Assembly (NCBI RefSeq): GCF_021462265.1
Contig: NZ_JAJONF010000015.1
Span: forward strand, 62,001-126,000
Direction: 5' to 3'
Source of the DNA: Streptomyces shenzhenensis
GTDB lineage: Bacteria; Actinomycetota; Actinomycetes; Streptomycetales; Streptomycetaceae
Length of the DNA: 64,000 nucleotides
Shown here: piece by piece, positions 32,677 to 41,900 of the stretch
Layout of the letters: each line of letters opens with the position of its first letter
How positions within the stretch are numbered: position 1 is the stretch's first letter
Program-made: the position numbers and the translations under genes
Notes under the pieces: generated by a model
Told to the model about the DNA's origin: nothing
Seen by the model: the letters and a program-made list of their open reading frames with translations, nothing else
Database searches by the model: none

Positions 32677-34164
32677 TCACCGGGGAGGCCGGATCTCCCG
32701 CTTGAGGATCTTCCCGGTGGGGCCCTTGGGCAGGGCGGCCAGGAACCAGACCTTGCGGGGGTACTTGTACGGAGCGACGCGTTCCTTGACGAAGGACTGC
32801 AGTGCCTCGGCGGTGACCCGGGCATCGGGGGTGAGGGCGACGGCCGCGGCGACCTCCTCGCCGAGGGAGGCGTGCGGGACGCCGACGACGGCTGCCTCGA
32901 CGACCTCCGGGTGCTCGTAGAGGACCTCCTCGATCTCCCGCGGGTAGACGTTGTATCCGCCGCGGATGATCAGATCCTTCTTGCGGTCGACGACGTAGAG
33001 GTATCCGTCGTCGTCCTGGCGGGCCAGGTCTCCGGTGCGCAACCAGCCGTCCGGGATCGCCTCGGCCGTCGCGTCGGGCCGGTTCCAGTAGCCCGCCATG
33101 ACGTTGTGTCCCCGCACGGCGATCTCGCCGACCTCGCCGGCCGGGACTTCCCCGCCGGCGCCGTCGACCAGCCGTATCTCGACACCCTCGATCGGGGTGC
33201 CGATCGAGCCGGGCCTGCGGGGCCGGTCGCAGTGGTTGAAGGTGGCCACCGGTGAGGTCTCCGAGAGACCGTAGCCCTCGGCCACCGCGCAGCCGAAGCG
33301 GGTCTCGAAGGCGTGCAGCACCTCGGTCGGCAGCGCCGCTCCACCGGAGACGCACACCCGCAGGGTGCCGGCCTCGGCGCCGGTGGCGGACGGGGCCTGG
33401 TGCAGCAGCGCGTTGTACATCGTGGGCACCCCCTCGAAGACCGTCACCCGCAGCTCGTCGAGCAGGGCCAGCACCGCGGCCGGTTCGAAGCGGGGCACCA
33501 GGACCAGGCAGGCGCCCTGGCGGACCGCCGCGTTCATGCCGCACGTCTGGCCGAAGGCGTGGAACATCGGGAGGCAGCCCATCACCACGTCCCGCTCTCC
33601 CAGCTCGATCACCCGTTCGGCCACGACCTCGGCGTTGCGGCCGAGGTTGCGGTGGGTCAGCGCGGCGCCCTTCGGCCTGCCGGTGGTGCCGGAGGTGTAG
33701 AGGATCACGGCGAGGTCTTCGTCGTCTCGCGGCGTCTGGGTCCCGGCGGGTTCGCAGTCGTCCGCCTGCGACAGACCGGGGTCGACCGTGGTCACCACGG
33801 TGCCCGTCACCCCGGCTGCCGCCGCGGCCTCCTGCGCGGCACCCTCGTGCACGAACAGCAGGCCGGCTCCGGAGTCGGCCAGACAGTGCTCGATCTCACG
33901 TGCCTTGAGCAGCGGGTTCATCGGGACCACGACGCCACCGGCCCGCAGGATGCCGTAGTAGAGCCCCACGAACGCCGGAACGTTGGGCAGCATCACACCG
34001 ACCCGGTCGCCGGCCGTCAGACCCAGAGTCCGCAGCATTCCCGCGACACGCGACGCGGCCATGTCCAGCTCCGCGTAGGTGAGAAGCGTGCTCCCGAACC
34101 GGAGAGCGGGGCGCTCGGGGTGACGGCGAGCCGTCTCCGACAGATTTCCCGCGATGTTCGGCAT
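32677..34164 (-). CDS. AMP-dependent acyl/aryl-CoA ligase
   Basis: 495 residues with AGGAGG six bases before the ATG. Seen: the AMP-binding P-loop LYTSGTTGRPKGAALTH (about 155-171), AEGYGLSETSPVATF (A5), DGWLRTGDLARQDDDGYLYV (A7), VDRKKDLIIRGGYNVYPREI (A8), and catalytic Lys in PTGKILKREI (A10). No carrier domain. Role: ATP-dependent activation of a carboxylic acid to its CoA thioester, probably an aromatic or fatty acid entering the adjacent catabolic routes. It diverges from a PucR-type regulator with two copies of a dyad between them, so it is probably that regulator's target. Confidence 0.9.
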   Translation of the reverse strand: MPNIAGNLSETARRHPERPALRFGSTLLTYAELDMAASRVAGMLRTLGLTAGDRVGVMLPNVPAFVGLYYGILRAGGVVVPMNPLLKAREIEHCLADSGAGLLFVHEGAAQEAAAAAGVTGTVVTTVDPGLSQADDCEPAGTQTPRDDEDLAVILYTSGTTGRPKGAALTHRNLGRNAEVVAERVIELGERDVVMGCLPMFHAFGQTCGMNAAVRQGACLVLVPRFEPAAVLALLDELRVTVFEGVPTMYNALLHQAPSATGAEAGTLRVCVSGGAALPTEVLHAFETRFGCAVAEGYGLSETSPVATFNHCDRPRRPGSIGTPIEGVEIRLVDGAGGEVPAGEVGEIAVRGHNVMAGYWNRPDATAEAIPDGWLRTGDLARQDDDGYLYVVDRKKDLIIRGGYNVYPREIEEVLYEHPEVVEAAVVGVPHASLGEEVAAAVALTPDARVTAEALQSFVKERVAPYKYPRKVWFLAALPKGPTGKILKREIRPPR

Positions 34165-34269
34165 GCGTCCTCCTGTTAACAGCCCGGTAACCTCCGGATG
34201 CCGGGTTCAGACTGGCGTCAGGACGGGCCGCTGCCAATGGACCGGCGCACAGGATGGCCCGGCCATGTG

Positions 34270-34285
34270 TTGTTCCCTGGAACAA
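34270..34285. promoter_or_regulatory. Operator candidate 1 between ligase and PucR-type gene
   Basis: Perfect inverted repeat TTGTTCC-CT-GGAACAA. A second, degenerate copy lies 52 bases downstream; the pair sits between divergent genes, as expected for a regulator acting on both. Confidence 0.6.
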
Positions 34286-34321
34286 GGGACAGCGAGATGA
34301 TCACCGTGGCTCGGCCAGATC

Positions 34322-34337
34322 TTGTCCGGGGGAACAA
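34322..34337. promoter_or_regulatory. Operator candidate 2 (degenerate copy)
   Basis: TTGTCC-GGG-GGAACAA preserves the right arm of the upstream dyad exactly and loses one T in the left arm. It ends 21 bases before the GTG start of the regulator, a position consistent with autoregulation. Confidence 0.5.
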
Positions 34338-34358
34338 GGGCTCCCGTACCCTGGCCTG

Positions 34359-35573
34359 GTGCAGCGCCGCCCGCCCGTACCCGAGATCGCCGCCGTGGCC
34401 CAGTCCCTGCGCCCACGGCTGGCCGAACTCGTCGAGCGCGCCGCCCGCCGCATCCGCGACGAGATCGACGTCTACGGACCGTCCGGCACCGTCCCGGAGG
34501 GTGAGCTGCGGGCGTCGCTGCGGCGCAACATCGACAGCATGCTCGCGCAGTTCGCCCGGGGCAGCGGGCCCGACCTGACCGAACCCGGTGGGACGGGCCG
34601 GCTGCGGGCGGTTCAGGGCGGGCCGCTGCCCGACGTGCTGCGCGCCTACCGGATCGGTTTCGCCGAGGTGTGGACGGTCGTGGCGGAGGAGGCGGCGCGT
34701 CTTCGCGTGGACCCGGCCGTCATGGTGGCGGCGACGGCCGACGCGTGGCAGCTCGCGGACGAGTACAGCGACGCGCTGACCTCCTCCTATCGCCAGGCGA
34801 CCGCCGAACTCGTCCGCGCCCGGGAGCGGGAACGGTCCGCTCTCACGGAGGCCCTGCTCAGCGGCCGCATCAACGACCCGGGGGCGCTGTGGGAGGTGGC
34901 CCAGACCCTTGGCCTGCCCCGGAAGGGCCCCTTCGTCGCCGTCGCCGCCGAGGTGACCATGCTCGGCCATGAACCGCTCGGCGAGGTCGAGGCACAACTG
35001 GCCGCCCACGGCATCCCCTCCGCCTGGGCGCTGCGGCCCGACCTCCACATCGGCATCACGTCCCTGCTCCGCCCCGACGCCCTCGACCTGACCATGACGG
35101 TGCTACGGCGCGGCGCCACCGCCCGGGTGGGCATGAGCCCGGCCTTCGCCTCGCTCGACCGCACCGGCCAGGCCCTGCGGCACGCCCGGCTGGCCATGAA
35201 GAGCCGGCCCGCCGGCACGGCCGCCGTGGTCCGCTTCCAGGACGATCCGCTCACGCTGGTCATGGCCGCCACGCCGGAGGCCGCGGCCGACCTGGCCCGC
35301 GGGGTCATGGGTCCGGTACTGGCGCTCGGCAAGGACGCGAGCGCTGTGCTGCTCGACACCTTCCAGTGCTGGATCGACGCGGCCGGGAACGCCGTCGCGA
35401 CGGCGCGGGCCCTGCACTGCCACCCCAACACGGTCCGCTACAGACTGCGCAAGCTGGAGGGCCTGACCGGCCGTTCGCTGCAGGCCCCCGGGGACACGGC
35501 CGAACTCGTCGCGGCCCTGCGTGCCGTCAGGGTCCTGCCGGACACCGCGGCGGACGGGAACGCTCGTCCATGA
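34359..35573 (+). CDS. PucR/CdaR-family transcriptional regulator
   Basis: 404 residues from GTG 34359; the frame is open further upstream but that part covers the operator dyads and has no protein character. Seen: an N-terminal helical domain (IAAVAQSLRPRLAELVERAA), a middle GGDEF-like CdaR domain (GPFVAVAAEVTMLGHEPLG, then ARVGMSPAFASLDRTGQALR), and a C-terminal PucR helix-turn-helix (VATARALHCHPNTVRYRLRK). Such regulators control purine, aromatic or amino-acid catabolism. The divergent CoA ligase is the obvious candidate target. No Shine-Dalgarno is evident, so the transcript may be leaderless. Confidence 0.88.
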   Translation: MQRRPPVPEIAAVAQSLRPRLAELVERAARRIRDEIDVYGPSGTVPEGELRASLRRNIDSMLAQFARGSGPDLTEPGGTGRLRAVQGGPLPDVLRAYRIGFAEVWTVVAEEAARLRVDPAVMVAATADAWQLADEYSDALTSSYRQATAELVRARERERSALTEALLSGRINDPGALWEVAQTLGLPRKGPFVAVAAEVTMLGHEPLGEVEAQLAAHGIPSAWALRPDLHIGITSLLRPDALDLTMTVLRRGATARVGMSPAFASLDRTGQALRHARLAMKSRPAGTAAVVRFQDDPLTLVMAATPEAAADLARGVMGPVLALGKDASAVLLDTFQCWIDAAGNAVATARALHCHPNTVRYRLRKLEGLTGRSLQAPGDTAELVAALRAVRVLPDTAADGNARP

Positions 35574-35815
35574 ACGCGCCGGGAGCGGCCGCGGTCGGGC
35601 CAGGGTAGGGAAGCGCTCCCTCCCTGGTCGGCCGAGGCCGGGCAGCGGGGCGCCGGGCGACGTCCCGGGCTCCGCGATCACCTGGATGAGCGCGCCGGCC
35701 TCCCCGGTCCGGGCGAGTATCCGCCGGGCCGGGCGGACGAGGGCCCGACGGGTCTCGGCACGGCGATGGCCACCCGGGCGGCCCGGGAACTCGACGACGG
35801 CGCAGTTCCGCGCGA

Positions 35816-36658
35816 CTACCTACCGCGTCCCGCCCGCCGGGCAGGCATGGGCCACGAGTCCCGGTCCGCCGGGCGGACGGCGCCCGGGCCGGGTCCGTCC
35901 GCCGCCTCCCGCCGGGCACGCGCCCGGGATCTCCCGCCCGGCTCTCCCCGGAACCCCGGGCCGGCAGCCGGCTGGGCCCGCCTGCGGTAGACCAGGTAAG
36001 GGCGGGCCAGATAGCCGATCGGGGCACTCCACACGTGGACCAGCCGGGTGAACGGCCAGGCCGCGAAGAGCAGGCAGGCGGTCAGGGCGTGCAGTTGGAA
36101 CAGCAGCGGGGCGCCGGTCATCGCCTCGGGCCGGGGCTGGAGGGCGAAGACGCCGCGGAACCAGACCGAGACGGTCTCGCGGTAGTCGTAGCCGCCGCCG
36201 AAGACGTTGTGCGTGGCGGTGGCGGAGATGCCGAGCACGACGGTGGCGGACAGCAGCGGGAACATCACCTTGTCGCTGCGGTCGGTGGTGAGCCGGATCC
36301 GGCGGGTCAGCAGCCGTCGCGCGCACAGCATGCCGAGGCCGGTGAGCATGGCGACGCCCGCGACGGAGCCCAGCCAGACGGCCGTGGTGTGGTAGGCGTG
36401 CTCCGAGACGCCGACCGCCTCGGTCCAGGAGGCCGGTACGGCGAGACCGACCACGTGGCCGGCGATCACCGCGAAGGCGCCGAGGTGGAACAGCGGGCTG
36501 CCCCAGCGCAGCCAGCGACGCTCCAGCAGCTGGCTGGTGTGGGTGGTCCAGCCGAACTGGTCCTGCCGGTAGCGCCAGACGTGCCCGACGGCGAACACGG
36601 CGAGGCAGACGTACGGGAAGGCGACCCACAGCACCAGGTCGGCGGTCGTGACGTTCAT
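35816..36658 (-). CDS. narI: Respiratory nitrate reductase gamma subunit (cytochrome b)
   Basis: 280 residues from ATG 36658. Five membrane segments: TTADLVLWVAFPYVCLAVFA; SPLFHLGAFAVIAGHVVGLA; TTAVWLGSVAGVAMLTGLGM; VMFPLLSATVVLGISATAT; and LFQLHALTACLLFAAWPFTR. Histidines in the second and last helices are those binding the two b-type haems in NarI. It anchors NarGH to the membrane and passes quinol electrons inward. Last gene of narGHJI, overlapping narJ by four bases. The C-terminal ~45 residues after the usual end (YLARPYLVYRRR) are an Arg/Gly/Pro-rich extension. Confidence 0.95.
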   Translation of the reverse strand: MNVTTADLVLWVAFPYVCLAVFAVGHVWRYRQDQFGWTTHTSQLLERRWLRWGSPLFHLGAFAVIAGHVVGLAVPASWTEAVGVSEHAYHTTAVWLGSVAGVAMLTGLGMLCARRLLTRRIRLTTDRSDKVMFPLLSATVVLGISATATHNVFGGGYDYRETVSVWFRGVFALQPRPEAMTGAPLLFQLHALTACLLFAAWPFTRLVHVWSAPIGYLARPYLVYRRRAQPAAGPGFRGEPGGRSRARARREAADGPGPGAVRPADRDSWPMPARRAGRGR

Positions 36659-37437
36659 CGGCGGTCTTCCTGACGTGCGGTCGGGGCCAGGGTCGGCGCG
36701 GCCTGCTGCGGCGGGGTGAAGGTGCCGGGCGGGGCGAACTCCCCGTCGCCGTAGGTTCCGTAGGGGTCCAGGCCGACCTCCTCGTTCGGCGGGCCCTGGG
36801 CGGCGAGTTCGGCGACGGCCGCGAGATCCGCCTCCGTCGGCGGTGGCAGCAGGGTGAGCAGAGCGGCCAGGAGGTGCCGGTACGGCGAGTCCGCGTCGGT
36901 GAGGGCGCGGTGGATCAACTCCAGCCCGCGCCGGTGCTGCCGCAGCGGCGCCTCCCCGGCGCCCGGACCGGCGAGGGCGGCGAACTCCAGGACGACGGGG
37001 AGGTGGTCGGGCAGTTCGCCGGCGTCGGTGCCCCAACCCGTGGCGGCGTAGCGCTGGTTGAGGGTGAGCAGGGCCATGCCGCGGCGGCGGGTGTCGCCGT
37101 GGAGGTAGTAGGTGAGATACAGGCCGCTCTTGCGGCGCAGGTCGAACATCTCGACGTAGTGCCGCTCCAGCGCCTCGGGATCCTGTGCGGCGAACCAGTC
37201 GGTGAACCCGGCCAGGTGTGCGGCCGCCGGCGTGTCCGGCAGGGCCTCCACCACGGAGGTCAGCTCCGTCCGGGCCGCGGTGATTTCGGCGTCCGGGTAC
37301 TGCAGGAGCAGCGACACGAGCCGCAGCACCAGCGCCCGGCCCGCCGTCTCCTCGGGTGTGAGCGTGGCCCGGCGGCGGATCGCCGCGCGGACGCGGGTGC
37401 GGACGATGGCCGGGACGGTGGCGGGCAGGGGGCTCAT
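36655..37437 (-). CDS. narJ: Nitrate reductase molybdenum cofactor assembly chaperone
   Basis: 260 residues of the TorD/NarJ helical family. Seen: LRLVSLLLQYPDAEI (about 38-52) and the family signature LERHYVEMFDLRRKSGLYLTYYLHGDTRRRG (about 93-123), with LPDHLPVVLEFAAL downstream. NarJ binds apo-NarG and enables molybdopterin and FeS insertion; it is not in the final complex. It overlaps narH (37434-37437) and narI (36655-36658) by four bases each, so the three are translationally coupled. Confidence 0.95.
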   Translation of the reverse strand: MSPLPATVPAIVRTRVRAAIRRRATLTPEETAGRALVLRLVSLLLQYPDAEITAARTELTSVVEALPDTPAAAHLAGFTDWFAAQDPEALERHYVEMFDLRRKSGLYLTYYLHGDTRRRGMALLTLNQRYAATGWGTDAGELPDHLPVVLEFAALAGPGAGEAPLRQHRRGLELIHRALTDADSPYRHLLAALLTLLPPPTEADLAAVAELAAQGPPNEEVGLDPYGTYGDGEFAPPGTFTPPQQAAPTLAPTARQEDRR

Positions 37438-38990
37438 GCGCGGTCTCCTGTCGAGGTGCGGCGCAGGGTGGGAATGCCGAGCATCACCCGTCGGCCACCG
37501 TCCTGTGCCGGTTCGCCGGGCGTCTCGACCGGGCAGCGGTTCTCCGTCGCGGTGAGCGCGGCGGCGTCCTCCTTGTGCGCGGCGGGGACGACGTACCGGT
37601 CCTGGTACTTGGCCACCGCCAGCAGCCGGTGCAGGTCCTCCGCCTCCCGGGCGGTCAGCCCGACGGCCTTGAGGGCGGCCTCGTCGCCCGCCTCGCCCAG
37701 GGTCCGCTCCCGCATGTACGACCGGAGGGCGGTGAGTTTCATCAGCACGCCTGCCACGACGTCGGCGTCCCCGGCGGTGAACAGCTCCGCGAGGTACTCC
37801 AGCGGGATGCGCAGCCGGGTGACGGCGGCGAAGACGTGGTCGGGGTCGTCCTGGTCGCCGCCGGCCGCGTCGACGGCGTCCAGCACGGGCGACAGCGGCG
37901 GGACGTACCAGACCATCGGCATCGTCCGGTACTCCGGGTGCAGCGGAAGGGCGACCTTGTACCGCATCACCAGGTCGTACACCGGCGAGCGCCGGGCGGC
38001 CTCCAGCCAGTCCTCGGGGATGCCGGACTCCCGTGCGGCGGCCCTGACCTCGGGGTCGTGCGGGTCGAGGAAGACGCCGCGCTGGGCGTCGAGGAGGTCC
38101 TGCTCGTCCGGGGTGGCCGCGGCCTCACCCACCTTGTCGGCGTCGTAGAGGAGCAGGCCGAGGTAGCGCAGCCGGCCGACGCAGGTCTCGGAGCAGACGG
38201 TGGGCTGTCCGGCCTCGACGCGCGGGAAGCAGAAGGTGCACTTCTCCGCCTTGCCGGTGGCGTGGTTGACGTACACCTTCTTGTACGGGCACGCCGTCAC
38301 GCACATCCGCCAGCCGCGGCAGCGGTTCTGGTCGACGAGGACGATGCCGTCCTCGACGCGCTTGTACATGGCGCCCGAGGGACAGGCGGAGACACAGGCC
38401 GGGTTGAGGCAGTGCTCGCACAGGCGGGGCAGGTGGAAGAGGAAGGTCTGCTCGAACTCGAACCTGACCTTCTCCGCCCACGCGCCGGTGAGGTTGGGGT
38501 CGCCGGCCGCGTGTTCGGGTGCTCCGCCGAGGCCGTCCTCCCAGTTGGCACCCCAGGTGACGGCGGTGGGCCTGCCGGTGAGGACGGAGCGGGGGCGGGC
38601 CACCGGGAGGTCCTCGCCGGCCGGGGCGCTGACGAGGTTGTCGTAGTCGTAGGTGACCGGCTCGTAGTAGTCCTCGATGGCGGGCAGGTCCGGGTTGGAG
38701 AAGAGCGACAGCAGGCGCCTGACGCGCCCTCCCGAGCGCAGGACCAGACGTCCGCGCTTGTCGAGCATCCAGCCGCCCTTCCAGTGCTCCTGGTCCTCGT
38801 AGCGGCGCGGGTAGCCGACACCGGGCTTGGTCTCGACGTTGTTGAACCAGGCGTACTCGACGCCGGTCCGGTTGGTCCACGTCTGCTTGCAGGTGACGGA
38901 GCAGGTGTGGCAGCCGATGCACTTGTCGAGGTTCATCACCATCGCCACTTGGGCCATGACGCGTCCGATGGTGGCTTCGCCACGGGGCAT
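37434..38990 (-). CDS. narH: Respiratory nitrate reductase beta subunit (FeS electron-transfer)
   Basis: 518 residues. All four ferredoxin-type Cys clusters are visible: CIGCHTCSVTC (about 24-34), CEHCLNPACVSACP (about 192-205), CRGWRMCVTACP (Trp in place of a Cys, the family [3Fe-4S] site) and CTFCFPRVEAGQPTVCSETC. Role: relays electrons from NarI haems to NarG. Starts one base after the narG stop. The C-terminal 30 residues (PVETPGEPAQDGG and onward) extend beyond the conserved core. Confidence 0.97.
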   Translation of the reverse strand: MPRGEATIGRVMAQVAMVMNLDKCIGCHTCSVTCKQTWTNRTGVEYAWFNNVETKPGVGYPRRYEDQEHWKGGWMLDKRGRLVLRSGGRVRRLLSLFSNPDLPAIEDYYEPVTYDYDNLVSAPAGEDLPVARPRSVLTGRPTAVTWGANWEDGLGGAPEHAAGDPNLTGAWAEKVRFEFEQTFLFHLPRLCEHCLNPACVSACPSGAMYKRVEDGIVLVDQNRCRGWRMCVTACPYKKVYVNHATGKAEKCTFCFPRVEAGQPTVCSETCVGRLRYLGLLLYDADKVGEAAATPDEQDLLDAQRGVFLDPHDPEVRAAARESGIPEDWLEAARRSPVYDLVMRYKVALPLHPEYRTMPMVWYVPPLSPVLDAVDAAGGDQDDPDHVFAAVTRLRIPLEYLAELFTAGDADVVAGVLMKLTALRSYMRERTLGEAGDEAALKAVGLTAREAEDLHRLLAVAKYQDRYVVPAAHKEDAAALTATENRCPVETPGEPAQDGGRRVMLGIPTLRRTSTGDRA

Positions 38991-38991
38991 C

Positions 38992-41900
38992 TCAGTACTC
39001 CACTTCCTGGCTGCGGCGGCGGATGACGGTGACCTCGTCGCGCTGGTTGCCGGTGGGACCGTAGTAGTTGAAGCCGTAGGTGAACTGTGCGTAGCCGCCC
39101 GCGAGATGGGTCGGCTTGAGCAGCAGCCTGGTCAGGGAGTTGTGGATGCCGCCGCGCCGGCCGCTGACCTCGGTCTTCGGCACGTTCACGGTGCGGTCCT
39201 GGGCGTGGTGCATGTACACGGTGCCCTCGGGCATGCGGTGGGTGACCACGGCGCGGGCGACGACGACGCCGTTGCGGTTGTACGCCTCGATCCACTCGTT
39301 GTCCTTGACGCCGGTCTTCTCGGCGTCGGCGGTGGACATCCAGATCGTGGGTCCGCCGCGGGACAGGTCGAGCATGAACTTGTTGTCCTGGTAGTTGGAG
39401 TGGATGGACCACTTGGAGTGCGGGGTCAGGTAGCGGACGGTGACCTCCGCCCGGCCGTCGTGGAGATGCTCGTCGCCGTAGTGCCGGAGCGCGTTCAACG
39501 GCGGCCGGTAGACGGGCAGTTGCTCGCCGAGTTCGGCCATCCAGTCGTGCTGGACGAAGAAGTGCTGGCGGCCGGTGAGGGTGTGCCAGGGCTTCTTGTG
39601 CTCGGTGTTGATGACGAACGGCGAGTAGCGGCGCCCGCCCGTCTCGCTGCCCGACCACTCGTACGAGGTGATGACCGACCGGGGCTGGGTGCGGGTGTCG
39701 GCGAAGGTGATCCGCTCGGCCTCGCGCTCCGCGGCGAGCTCGACCAGCCCCGCGCTGCCGGTCTGCCGCTCCAGTGCGCGGAAACCCTCGGTGGCGAGGC
39801 GGCCGTTGGTGGTGCCGGACAGGGCGAGGATGGCCTCGCACATGTCGGAGGCGGTGGCCAGGGACGGACGGCCGGCGGCCACTCCGTCCCGCACGGTGCC
39901 GCAGCGGTGGCGCAGTTCGTCCAGCTCCCGGTCCGGGTGGACGGTGATGCCCTTCGTCGTGGTGCCCAGGGTGTCGAGCAGCGGGCCGACGGCGCGCATC
40001 TTCTGGGCCACGGCGGCGTAGTCCCGTTCGACGGTGACCAGCTTCGGCATGGTCCGTCCCGGGACCGGTTCGCACTCGCCGGCCTTCCAGTCCCGTACCG
40101 CTCCGCCCGGCTGGGCGAGTTCGTCCGGGGTGTCGTGCAGCAGCGGTACGGCCAGGACGTCGGTGCGGGTGCCGAGGTGCTCGGCGGCCAGCTCGCTGAA
40201 CCGGTCGGCGATGGTCAGGAACGTGTCGTAGTCGGTGCGGGCCTGCCAGGGCGGGGCGATGGCCGGGGTGAAGGCGTGCACGAAGGGGTGCATGTCCGTG
40301 CTGGACAGGTCGTCCTTCTCGTACCAGGTCGCGGCCGGCAGGACGACGTCGGCGAGCAGGCCGGTGGACGTCATCCGGAAGTCCATGCAGACCAGCAGGT
40401 CGAGCTTGCCCTCGGGGGCCTCGTCCCGCCACACCACGTCCTTCGGGCGGGCCTCGGGCGGGGTCTCCTCGGAGCGGACCGCGGCGTCCGTGCCCAGCAG
40501 GTGGCGCAGGAAGTACTCGTTGCCCTTGCCGGAGGAGCCGAACAGGTTCGCCCGCCACACCGTCAGCACCCGGGGGAAGTTGGCCGGGTCGTCGGGGTCC
40601 TCCACGGCGAACCGCAGCCGCCCCGACCTCAGTTCGTCGACGATGTGCTCGGCGACCGGCCGGCCGGCCCGCGCCGCCTCGTCCGTGAGGTCGAGGGGGT
40701 TGCGGTTGAAGCCGGGGTGGCCGGGCGTCCAGCCCAGCCGCACCGCCTGCGCCAGACAGTCGGCGAACCCCTTCCCCCGGAACCGCCCCTGTCCGAGCGG
40801 CGAGGCCAGCTCCTCGGGCCCGAACGCCTCGTACCGCCACTGATCCGAATTCAGGTACCAGTACGAGGTACCCGCCATGTGCCGGGTGGGCCGCTGCCAG
40901 TCGAAGGCGAACGACAGATGCTGCTGGCCGGTGACCGGGCGGACCTTCTCCTGGCCCACGTAGTGCGCCCAGCCGCCGCCGTTGACGCCCTGACAGCCGG
41001 TCATCGTCGTCAGGGCCAGGAAGGCGCGGTAGATGGTGTCGGAGTGGAACCAGTGGTTGGTGCCCGCGCCCATCGCGATCATCGAACGGCCCCGGGTGCG
41101 CTCGGCGTTGCGGGCGAACTCCCGGGCGATCCGGGCCGCCTGCTCCGCGGGCACGGAGGTGATCGTCTCCTGCCAGGCCGGGGTGTACGGCTCGGACGCG
41201 TCCTCGTACGACGTGGGCCAACTGCCGGGCAGACCGGGCCGCTCCACCCCGTACTGGGCCAGCATCAGGTCGAAGACCGTGGTGACCAGGCGCCCGCCGA
41301 CGCGCCGTACCGGTACACCGCGCACCATCACCGAGCCGCCCTCCGTGCCGCCCTCGTCGAAGCGGGGCAGGGCCACGGCCGCCGTGTCCTCGGCGCTCTC
41401 CAGCAGGCTCAGCTCGGGCACCACGTCGCCGAGGTCGAGGTTCCAGCGGCCCTGTCCGGCCTCCCCCCAGCGGAAGCCGAGCGAGCCGTTCGGCACGACC
41501 GGCTGCCCGGTCGCCGCGTCGAGGAGCACGGTCTTGGATTCGGCGTGTTCCGTGTCGTGTCCGAGGTCGGCCGCGGTCAGGAAGCCGTCGGGGACGAGGC
41601 CGTGCTCGTGCTCGCGCAGGGCGACCAGGAACGGCGCGTCCGTGAACGTCCTCAAGTAGTTCTGGAAATACGGCACTTCCCGGTCGACGAGGAACTCGCG
41701 CAGGATCACGTGCCCCATGGCCATAGCCAGCGCGCCGTCCGTGCCCGGGTGCGGGGCCAGCCACTCGTCGGCGTGCTTGACGTTGTCCGCGTAGTCGGGG
41801 CTGACGGCGACGACCTTGGTGCCGTTGTAGCGGGTCTCGGTCAGGAAGTGGGCGTCGGGCGTGCGGGTGACGGGGATGTTCGAACCCCACATCACCAGGT

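Noticed and set aside
34165-34200. GTTAAC...GGTAAC dyad just upstream of the CoA ligase.
   Set aside because: Arms are imperfect and overlap the ribosome-binding region; weaker than the TTGTTCC/GGAACAA pair.
35574-35815. Possible remnant gene on the minus strand after narI (segment ARTGEAGALIQVIAEPGT).
   Set aside because: Too short and without recognisable motifs; treated as intergenic between convergent genes.
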